Below are positions 56,198 through 64,000 of a stretch of 64,000 bases of DNA, in pieces. This stretch comes from Mycoemilia scoparia. Lineage: Eukaryota > Kickxellomycota > Kickxellomycetes > Kickxellales > Kickxellaceae. Position numbers and translations under genes: made by a program. The number at the start of each line of letters is the position of its first letter. Position 1 is the first letter of the stretch. The stretch spans positions 1 through 64,000 of the forward strand of contig JANBPU010000005.1 in NCBI GenBank assembly GCA_027575805.1, in the 5' to 3' direction. The notes beneath the pieces were generated by a model, which saw only the letters and a program-made list of their open reading frames with translations, was not told the DNA's origin and made no database searches.

Positions 56198-56392
56198 ATG
56201 TCCTTGGTCATAGCACAAGACGAAATCCTATCTTACTTTGGCTTTGGCACGGGCCTAAACTGGAACTGCATCGACTGCAAGACAACATGCTACAACTTTG
56301 AAGACATAGAATGCCACATAAACTCCAATGGCCATACAACATACCAAGTCGGCGATGAAACCGTCACTATAGGCGAAAACGGACATAGCTAA
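56198..56392 (+). CDS. 64-aa protein with C2H2/U1-type zinc-finger-like motif
   Basis: Intronless frame from ATG 56198. The centre reads WNCIDCKTTCYNFEDIECHINSNGH-like, that is Cys-x2-Cys-x12-His-x5-His with a Phe seven residues after the second Cys, the spacing of U1/matrin-type zinc fingers. Codons prefer C or A in the third position, unlike the surrounding DNA, which supports real coding. A TATA-like ATTATATAAG lies about 180 bp upstream. The frame is open upstream to 56000, but the upstream residues are Lys/Ser-rich and unlikely to be coding. No family is recognised; it may be lineage-specific. Confidence 0.55.
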   Translation: MSLVIAQDEILSYFGFGTGLNWNCIDCKTTCYNFEDIECHINSNGHTTYQVGDETVTIGENGHS

Positions 56393-57219
56393 AAGCATAT
56401 CCAATCCCATTTACTTGGAACAAACTCCATGGCGCCTGCCCCACCATAGCGTATGGATCTATTATTATCCATATCCTTTCAGTCAACCGCTAAAACAGTC
56501 TCCCCCCACACCCCACATCAAAACTAACCACATCTACAGAACCCCACCCCACATGTTATTGTTATTATTATCGTCAACATTATGGCATATGTTTTATAGC
56601 TACATTAATTTATTTATGCACAATTCCATGCTTGATTTTGCGTATACTTATCTCTACGTTTTATTTTCACCATGTATTATACCTAGCCCCCACCACCACC
56701 AAAAGTGTTTATTATAAACTACTATTATTATTAATAATAATACCAATATTAATTAATATATATACGCATACCTTCTAGCACTATTTGTGTGTGAAATCAA
56801 TGCAATTTGACCTCATCAAAAGATGTACATTGCCATGTTTTTTTATTGCCAGCTCAGCTCTCAACATCAGACATTATTCATATATCAAGATACAGGGGTC
56901 ACATAAATTAAAGGCAACAGCGACATCTGTACGCAGCTTGAATCCCATATCCTAAATCCCAATGCGTATTTAAGCACAAAGGTCGCATTGATTCAGGAGT
57001 GCTTCAGCAGTCTCATAATCTGAAGTTGAATTTTACTATTCTGTTGGTCAATATTGGTACTACTATTATAGCTATTAGTATTATGGTATGTGAATCAATA
57101 CCGTAATCAAATAGAGAGATGTAAATGTATTTTTATTTGATACGTTTTTAAATGTTTGCTTCTGCGTGGCAACTAACCCATGGAGTTCACACTCACAGAT
57201 TGCTTTTAAAAGAGCTGAG
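56393..57219. other. Intergenic region between the 64-aa gene and NDK
   Basis: About 830 bp, with a C-rich patch (about 56500-56550), ATTATTATTAATAATAATACC near 56722 and the NDK 3' flank. No gene is seen. Confidence 0.5.
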
Positions 57220-57780
57220 CTATTCGTAGATCTGAGCATCAAGCTTGCGCTCCCAGCCAACAACACCTTCGGGGAACCAGAGAGAAATCTCCTTGTCGGC
57301 AGACTCAACAGAGTCAGAGCCGTGGCAAAGGTTCTTACCGACGTCAATGCAGTAGTCACCACGGATGGTGCCGGGGGCGGAGTCGAGGGGGTTGGTGGCA
57401 CCGAGCATCTTGCGGCCGGTCTTGACGACCTCCTTTCCTTCCCAGACCATACCAACAACGGGGCCGGAAGTCATGTAGTCAAGAAGACCAGGGAAGAAGG
57501 GCTTGGTGGCGAGGTCAGCGTAGTGCTTGCTGAGGAGCTCCTTATCAGCCTGGACGAACTTGAGAGCGGCCAACTTGAAGCCACGAGATTCGAAACGCTT
57601 GATGATTTCACCGACGCTACATTGTCGAAATGTCATGTCATATATTAATTGGTTGTTTTTAATTCCAAAGAGGGCTGATGCAAAATAAGCCCATCCACCA
57701 CCCAAATGAGTTAATAATACTTACAGGCCACGCTCGACGCCATCAGGCTTAACCATAATGTAGGTACGCTCGGCAGACAT
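57220..57780 (-). CDS. YNK1: Nucleoside-diphosphate kinase
   Basis: Exons 57780-57725 and 57616-57220 give 150 aa, typical of the family (about 150). It equilibrates NTP and dNTP pools by a phospho-histidine relay. Seen are [19 protein letters not shown] at the start, [20 protein letters not shown], the [26 protein letters not shown] block, and the active-site loop [12 protein letters not shown] with His117. A Cys precedes the catalytic His where Ile or Val is usual. The end [13 protein letters not shown] is standard. Codons are strongly biased to C/G-ending forms, unlike neighbours, which suggests high expression. The frame stays open upstream of the start (see finding). Confidence 0.96.
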
Positions 57781-58628
57781 GTTTACAGTTGTTTGTGACT
57801 TCTTTGCAAGGAGCTTAGATCCGGTGGTGATGCAATATTGACTTTTGCTTTGTGGGGCAGAAGAAAAGAAAAGAAGATGAAGAATAGCAACTAGGACCAG
57901 GAATATCGCAGTTTTTAAAGACATGTTGATAGTGTGTATGCAAAAGCACACTTCCCAATGGATTTGTTTTGAAAAATTTTGAGCTATAAAAGCTGGATCG
58001 TTGGATTAGACACACAGAAGTGATCTGATTTAGTACTCAAGCTCTTTAAAAGGCAATTGCAAGGGCTGTATTAGAGTGTAGGAGTCAAAAACAAAGAATT
58101 GTCGTGTTAGAAGTGGTACAACCAGGAATCGAAATGCACATCAGCCATTCTGGTAACATTGTATGCTGGACCTATGCAGCGCTTAAAGAATAGTAGTGCA
58201 TTTCAAAGGCTTCTTCCTGAAAGCTACTATTATCATAGCTCATTCAACACATTACATGGCTTGGTATCAAATTTCTAGCTATATGCTGTTTTCATTTCTA
58301 TACACTATCCACTGGGATGATTCCTAGAACTATTTCCCTTGGTTATTTTGCAATACATCTGCACTTTTATTTTGGTATCCTTGCTCTTTTGCCAAAAATG
58401 CCATACCAAAGCATAACCGCCAAGTGTAGGCTATTAGCAAGAGTGCACAATTTGGTAGTATGCTTTATCAAAGACAATAGCCAGCATAGGTCAAAAAAGA
58501 TATCAAATGCCTGAGAGCTGTTTAATACCTGATAGAAATACGTGTGGCAACTAATCTGGTTCCTATGTGCACTTACCATATATATTAATTTGAACTTTTT
58601 TCTCAATAAAGAAAGTGTGTGAGCCAAA

Positions 58629-58745
58629 TGGATCATAATTTTTGAAGGGTGACTTTTGGTGGCCAACAACTATAGGGACAACCACAGTCAAATAAGTGAT
58701 CATAATCTATTAGTAAGTGGGTAACCCTTCAAAAATAACTGCCCA
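58629..58745 (-). mobile_element. MITE-like element, copy N (full length)
   Basis: 117 bp, reverse orientation, near consensus (TGGATCATAATTTTTGAAGG ... GTAACCCTTCAAAAATAACTGCCCA). The flanking dinucleotide is AA on both sides, not TA as in most copies. Confidence 0.88.
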
Positions 58746-58787
58746 AATGTCACCAATAAAATCATGTGCTGTTGAATGTGGCTATTT

Positions 58788-58882
58788 TGGTAATAATTTT
58801 TGAAGAGTGCCTTTTGGAGGCCAATGATTATAGGGGCAATCACAGCCAAATGGGTGACTAGCCCTTCAAAAATAACCACCCA
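58788..58882 (-). mobile_element. MITE-like element, copy O (shortened)
   Basis: 95 bp, reverse orientation, from TGGTAATAATTTTTGAAGAG to GCCCTTCAAAAATAACCACCCA, flanked by TT on both sides. It is only 42 bp from copy N, in the same orientation, and has lost about 20 bp next to the left-type TIR. Confidence 0.82.
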
Positions 58883-59920
58883 TTTTGTCTCGAAGCCTCA
58901 AGTATCCAAACAAAAATATCTGCCCCTTTCAGAATGATCAGATACTATGTTTTTGCCTCAACAGAGCTTGAGGTATTGCCAAGGAATTTACCCTCGCATC
59001 ATATAGACGACTATGCTTTCTAGTAATTATGCCATGGCTGCTCCAAGGGTTACTGATATGGCTTTATTTGACATTAGACAATCTTATACCCAATATTGGC
59101 GCTAGTAATGCAGCATGGAGACAGGCATTTTAAGAGGTTATAATCAAGGCCTAGAATCGGCCACCTGCCAGTAACATGCAATGCTCAAGGCTCTGCCATG
59201 CCATAGATACTCACCCAGGCGCTTTAGTTTATCCAATTCTAGACCTATGTGCTTGTCCCACGCCAATAATCAATATGTAACCACCCGCCTAATTTAAAAC
59301 AACACGACCCCGCAAGGCTTTTGAGCTTTAAAGTTTGCTTTCTCCTCCACTCTCAGCTGATACTAGTACTATTGTACTTTAAAGAATCAGGGCACACAGC
59401 TCTTTTCGATTTTATTTCTCTCTAAATTTATCCGTAAGGCAGAAACTTAAATTAGACCACATATTCGCACAAAGGGTACTAGAAGTAACGCATAAAGAGG
59501 CCCTTTGTTATTAAATAGTGAAGTGGAATGACTATCGCATTAGCCAGGTTAGTGTGTATCCTTATGCATTTTCTGCCTGATCAGCCTCATTGTTCAATCC
59601 TCGCGCCCTGACAGTGCAGTATCGAGTTTTAATATACGCTTCCCACCCCTGCCCTTATGACAGCAGCCCTCCATCGCCGCCACTGGGATGCTGTAATTGA
59701 CGCTTCTAAAAGAAGATGCTTCAGCAAACAATTAATGATTTCATAAATTGGCTGGCCAGCATTGGTCTTTGCCCATATGTGAATATATATACCGAGAGCA
59801 CGCCTATTCCCCGAAATATATATACACACATCATACTATTCTATCTTCTTTCCATCCTGTTTCTTCCATTAAATATACATATCCCATTTTTACCTGTATC
59901 CTATCTGAAAGCTCTATATA

Positions 59921-59950
59921 CGCACACGCACGCACACACACACACACACC
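59921..59950 (+). repeat. CA-type microsatellite in the WD40 5' leader
   Basis: CGCACACGCACGCACACACA continuing as CA units to 59949, ending 8 bp before the start codon of the WD40 gene. Confidence 0.9.
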
Positions 59951-59957
59951 CTTCATA

Positions 59958-62084
59958 ATGGGAGCTGAGCCCTACAACACACTAACTAACTGCTATTCTC
60001 CAACATACAATAGAGGAATTGTCAATAACTACAGCTTTGTCAACCCACGACCAAAAAAGCACCCCCAAAGAACTACATGGAATCACTGGTAAGCTTTTCC
60101 CTTTCCTCCTATATACAGCTGCAATCTTGTTTCCTTGAAGGCAAAGAAGCGCCATGGGAAATGAAGCAAAAAGCGCTGGCAGAAAAATGACTGCTTCATA
60201 ACATCAATCAATCGCTCTTTTGCTTACTTCCAAATGCACTGCTGCTGCTGCTGCTGCTGCTCTACCGCTACTATAGGCAACTTCGAGATGTAATCGCTTG
60301 TCCACACACCAAATCGCAGTTTTATACCATAAACCGCGGCTGCGTTTGCATGTATGACACCATAAAGCGACAGGTGAGTGAACTATGATGCCACCAGCAG
60401 CCAGCCATGCGAATATATAACAAGCTGCTCCATACCAGTTGGTGTGAAAGTCGACGCAGTGCAGTGACGAAGCTACATTATTCAAATCAATGAGGCTGCG
60501 CAACGTGACCAGAGATTGAATTCTGAGCCAAATAACAATATGGCCATTTAGCTCATTATTAAAAGCCATGTATATGTGTGTGTATTTTTATATGTAGTCA
60601 ACCCAGTATATGGAGAGTCTCAATTTTGATCCAGTGTCAATTGCTGTAAGGTAAGTCTTCTGTCTGCCTTCTCTGATGAAGGAGGGGTGTGCTAACTATA
60701 CTACATTGCTCATAATGCTGCATCGCCATGTTGGCGACTGAATCGGGCCCATTCGTTCTAACATGCTTGCTTTATCCGCGTGAATGTGTAGTGACGACTA
60801 CCTGGTTGTTGGGGGACAGCACTCGGAGCTTGCAGTAACAAGCCTGAAGGATCCACGAAACACCAAAATAACATACATTGGCGGATCAATAAACAACTAC
60901 GTCGTATTCGATGCCCAAAAGAAGGGATGCAGGCAGAGAGATTCTGGATACATGGAAGACAGTGTTTCACATGAAGATGGCATGCACATGAGCTCACAGC
61001 ACCCTCATCTCTTGCTATGCAATAATGACCACACCATCCGCATAGTGTCTGTACCAGAAATAAATGTTTTGTTTGAAGTTCAGCTCCCTACTGCAGTAAA
61101 CTATGGTAAGCAAAAGGTCCTTTGGTGCAATAGATTTGACGACATAAGGGGCTTTTCCTCAGTCACAGAATATGGCGATCTAAGTTTGCAATTTTAACGT
61201 CATACATAGCATCTGTGAGCCCTGACCAGACCAAGGTGGTTGCTGTTGGCGATTCAAACGAGGTGTTTTTATTCAACAAGCGTGGCAGCGATCTTGAACT
61301 CGTTACAACGCTGACGGGAAGTAGCGATGCTGCCTTCTCGTGTGACTGGAACCAGGTATCAGACATATTTGCCGTGGGTAGCCAGGATGGGATTGTTAAT
61401 GTATGGGATACCCGGTCAACACACAAGCTGGCCATACTCGAAACCTACCAGGTAAGAATGGCCTTTATAGCTACCTCCTAGTAATATTTGTATCTCGCCG
61501 GGCCTTTTTCAAACACACCATTGATAAATGCTCTGATTGTCCCAATAGCGTGGTCGCACAAAAGGCGCATGTCGTAATGTTAAATTTTCTCCCAGCGGTT
61601 CTGTAGATTTACTTGCCTATTCTGAAGTAAGCATATCTGGAAAATCCACGCTCTTTACCATATGCAATCAGATGCCTTCTGCCATGTATAATGAGTGTGT
61701 CTGTCTTGGCAAACAGCAACCAGCCGACTAAATATTGGATTCTATTTTGTTTGCTATTCTCCAACAACCACACCATAGCACACTTCATTTGTAAATATCG
61801 TCGATACAAGAGATTTTGGAAACAGACAAGTACTGCGGATGGAGCCTGAAAACCAGGAAGTACAGGTTACTGGCCTTCAATTTTCTCCAGACAGCTCATC
61901 GTTGTTTGTAGGCAAGTTCTCAGAATTGTATACTAAGCAAGCATGTCATGCCCACGAGGTCAGGTGATATTTCTAACAATGTGTGGCTTTATCTATTGAA
62001 TTCTTAGGCATGGACCACGGAGTCAATGAGTATACTGTAGATACTATTGCCCGAAGGAGCTTTCCAAGCAGCACATGTGTCTAA
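59958..62084 (+). CDS. WD40-repeat protein with DUF2415-like segment
   Basis: Exons 59958-60088, 60277-60373, 60598-60650, 60792-61105, 61210-61451, 61549-61626, 61779-61911, 62008-62084 give 374 aa. WD-type blades are recognisable: LLLCNNDHTIRIVSVPEI, SPDQTKVVAVGDSNEVFLF, DIFAVGSQDGIVNVWDTRSTH, and LQFSPDSSSLFVGMDHGVNEY. The stretch VDLLAYSEHTSFVNIVDTRDF resembles the DUF2415 segment found in a conserved, uncharacterised fungal WD-protein family. The beta-propeller probably serves as a protein scaffold; no function is assigned. Exon 7 to 8 uses a GC-AG intron (donor GCAAGT). Intron 1 contains a CTG trinucleotide run. Confidence 0.82.
60239..60262 (+). repeat. CTG trinucleotide repeat in WD40 intron 1
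   Basis: Seven CTG/GCT units in a row, about 15 bp upstream of the exon 2 acceptor, so it overlaps the usual polypyrimidine/branch region. Confidence 0.9.
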
Positions 62085-62809
62085 CACGAAAATGTTACTA
62101 CCACCACTACTACTACCATAGCTTGTTTAATATGTATGTCACCCTTGCAACCTATCCAAGACCACACAAGGTCAAACTAAGTCTGTCTTGTTTTTGTCAA
62201 TGCTTTAATCTCAAATTCTTTTACAGTGTTTAAATATATACATATATATGCCTCAATGTTAACAAACAGCTCACAGTGGCCTCTACTTCATAGTGTATTT
62301 TCCTCTGTGTGGCTAGTGGCACCACAACTTTCTGAACCTTTTCACCACACAGGCATGCCATTAAATTAATATAGCCTCTTTTGATGCAGGTGCCTCTCCT
62401 TCAAGGAGTGCCACTACCAAAACTCACATTGCATTCAGAGGATCAGGCATCACTACTAACTACCCGAGATGCGGTTGTCCACAACAAGATTCAATAAAAA
62501 GTCGGGACCACAACCATTCATTACCTGCACTTTTTTTCTCCACACCTGAGTTACGAACCTTCACAATGCCAGCTACTGCTCCTTGGTTACTCAGGTTTCT
62601 AAATGCGAAAAAAGAGTGATTGGTCAGCCAATGTGTCAGAATTGGATCCAAAGCATAAAGAATGAATTGGACAGTATAAAACTCGCGGGAGGGTCTGAGG
62701 CTCATGCAGTACTGTTTCTTAGCCACCATATCCTTCTCCGCTACTTTATAAAAACGATATACCCGCCCAGAATTATTGATAGTAATCTCTGCCTGCTATA
62801 TCCGTCAAA
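62085..62809. other. Intergenic region, WD40 gene 3' flank and FN3K promoter
   Basis: About 725 bp. TTTATAAAAACG near 62746 lies about 60 bp before the FN3K start and is a good TATA candidate. No gene is seen. Confidence 0.5.
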
Positions 62810-63733
62810 ATGATGAATTCGCTGATCGTGTCTGTGGTCTCGATGCTTCGGGAGGCCAAAATCCTGGGCGAGAAAGATAGTATATGCTGGACGAGGCAGA
62901 TCATCGGGGATGAGGAGGGTAATGGAAACCTCTTCCAGTCCACGACGGGCCAGCGTTTCTTTGTCAAGGCCATGATAGTCAACCCGGAAATGAGCCTGGA
63001 CAACATACTCACCATGTACAAGGGCGAAATGAAGAGCCTTGAAGCTATCGCCGCCACAAAAACCATCCGGGTCCCAAAGCCCTACTGCACGGGCGTCCTG
63101 AACAACAAGCAGGGCGCCTTTATTGTCCAGGAGTTTGTCGAATTTGGAGACAACAAGTACGATCCCAAGGTCCAGGAGATGCTGGGCACACAGCTTGCTC
63201 AGCTCCATTTGACAGAAGGATCGGACATGTTTGGGTTTGATATCCACAACACCATAGGGCTGACATTCCAGGAAAATACGTGGACTGAAACCTGGCCAGA
63301 TTTCTTGCGCCGCCGCTTGCAGTACCAATTCAAGCTCGTCAAGGAAAAGTATAATGATCCAAAGCTTGATACGCAGGGCGAAAGGCTCATCGCAAACCTT
63401 GGAAAATTCTTCAAGGACGTAGATATTCGACCAAGCTTGATACACGGAGACCTGTGGTCGGGCAATTATAATGTCGATAGTAACGGGAAACCAGTGATAT
63501 ACGATCCGGCTGCTTACTGGGGCCATCATGAAGCAGAGCTTGGAATGATCCACTTTTTTGGCGGGTTTGACAGGAGTTTCTATGACGCCTACTTTAGACT
63601 GATTCCAAAGGCCAAAGGATTCGACCAGCGACTGCTAATCTACACTCTCTACCATGCCCTCAACCATCTCAACCTCTTTGGCAGGGGATATTCAGGACAA
63701 TGCATTGACATACTAAACAAGCTGGATATATAA
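62810..63733 (+). CDS. Fructosamine/ketosamine-3-kinase family protein
   Basis: Single-exon 307-aa protein. The family phosphorylates sugar adducts on protein lysines so they fall off (deglycation). Kinase-like landmarks are GQRFFVKA (Lys53), Glu73 in GEMKSLEAI, VPKPYCTG, the catalytic loop LIHGDLWSGNY (Asp214), YDPAAYWGHHEAELGM (metal-binding Asp232) and FGGF. The length matches human FN3K (309). Met2 could equally be the start. It is intronless and richer in G+C than nearby genes; that may be expression-linked codon choice and is not proof of transfer. Confidence 0.93.
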   Translation: MMNSLIVSVVSMLREAKILGEKDSICWTRQIIGDEEGNGNLFQSTTGQRFFVKAMIVNPEMSLDNILTMYKGEMKSLEAIAATKTIRVPKPYCTGVLNNKQGAFIVQEFVEFGDNKYDPKVQEMLGTQLAQLHLTEGSDMFGFDIHNTIGLTFQENTWTETWPDFLRRRLQYQFKLVKEKYNDPKLDTQGERLIANLGKFFKDVDIRPSLIHGDLWSGNYNVDSNGKPVIYDPAAYWGHHEAELGMIHFFGGFDRSFYDAYFRLIPKAKGFDQRLLIYTLYHALNHLNLFGRGYSGQCIDILNKLDI

Positions 63734-64000
63734 CTGAAAACTCTCCTTTTCCTAGCTTGAGCTTAACAGCTCTCTGTACCTCGCATATCAACCCTAGTAT
63801 ATACCTTTACTTGCGTGCTTACCTTTGTCTTTATATCATACAATGTTTTATACCAACTTGCACACACACATCCACAAGCTCTTTATTATTACTATTATTA
63901 CTACTACAACTATTAGTTATTGTTTTGCTTTTCTCGCCTTTCCTTTTTCAAGAGCTTGTATCCAACATTAACCCTGTCAATGCACACATTAATACAAAAA
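63734..64000. other. 3' flank of FN3K, window end
   Basis: 267 bp with short CACACACA and TTATTACTATTATTACTACT runs. Nothing else is seen. Confidence 0.6.

Larger units (their letters stand above)
57781..59957. other. Gene-poor stretch between NDK and the WD40 gene
   Basis: About 2.2 kb with two MITE copies (N, O) and the 5' regions of both flanking genes. A CA microsatellite ends just before the WD40 ATG. No supported gene. Confidence 0.5.

Noticed and set aside
58125..58170. tRNA-like B-box resemblance (GGAATCGAAATGC)
   Set aside because: No A box, no cloverleaf and no T run can be matched around it.
62741..63553. Antisense 270-codon ORF opposite FN3K
   Set aside because: It mirrors the conserved FN3K frame, has no family motif, and is explained by codon bias of the sense gene.
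1..64000. CRISPR arrays, operons or bacterial-type ribosome binding sites
   Set aside because: The DNA is eukaryotic with spliced genes; none of the repeats has regular spacing with unique spacers.

Overview
This window is a eukaryotic nuclear chromosome segment, almost certainly fungal. Genes are separately promoted and mostly interrupted by short introns of about 70-140 bp with GTAAGT-like donors. The gene set is fungal-type: alternative NADH dehydrogenase, Nha1-like antiporter, histidinol-phosphate aminotransferase, Rpc37-length Pol III subunit, Avt-type transporter. The moderate A+T richness, intron density and presence of UBE2W and fructosamine kinase fit an early-diverging (zygomycete-grade) fungus better than a budding yeast, but I cannot name the lineage. 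All exon chains below were joined by eye; each was checked to keep one reading frame from start to stop.

Layout. 0-5 kb: TRM44 (tRNA methyltransferase) converges on an MFS transporter. 5-7.6 kb: gene-poor DNA with several copies of a short inverted-repeat element. 7.6-14.3 kb: a compact run of a small unknown gene, NSE4, ELP6, a UAS-UBX (FAF2-like) gene and a divergent UBE2W. 14.4-16.8 kb: Na+/H+ antiporter. 17.5-21 kb: methionine aminopeptidase flanked by a small dispersed repeat, then MIX23. 21-30.6 kb: CBS-domain protein, NADH dehydrogenase, UNC93-like protein, NF-YB/HAP3. 30.6-44.3 kb: a Cys-rich small gene, EMB8-type hydrolase, methylmalonate-semialdehyde dehydrogenase (with an 8-nt microexon), Avt-like amino-acid transporter, HIS5, PHYHD1-like dioxygenase. 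44.6-53.8 kb: tRNA-Leu(AAG), GPI18, BET5, DRE2, RPC37, PIN4-type parvulin, Rab5. 53.8-64 kb: gene-poor DNA, a 64-aa zinc-finger-like protein, nucleoside-diphosphate kinase, a WD40 protein with a GC-AG intron, and fructosamine-3-kinase.

The genes do not form one pathway. They are housekeeping functions: translation and tRNA modification (TRM44, ELP6, MAP1, RPC37, tRNA), mitochondria (NDE, MIX23), membrane traffic (BET5, Rab5), ubiquitin (UBE2W, UBX) and transport.

The most striking unexplained structure is a family of at least 15 short elements of about 116 bp with imperfect terminal inverted repeats (TGGRT...TTTTTGAAGGGTGAC), scattered in both orientations through intergenic DNA and once inside an intron. 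They look like a MITE family with no transposase in the window. Secondary points of interest are two verified microexons (8 and 25 nt), a 145-residue insertion in Bet5, an insertion in Rab5, and a possible N-terminally extended NDK isoform.
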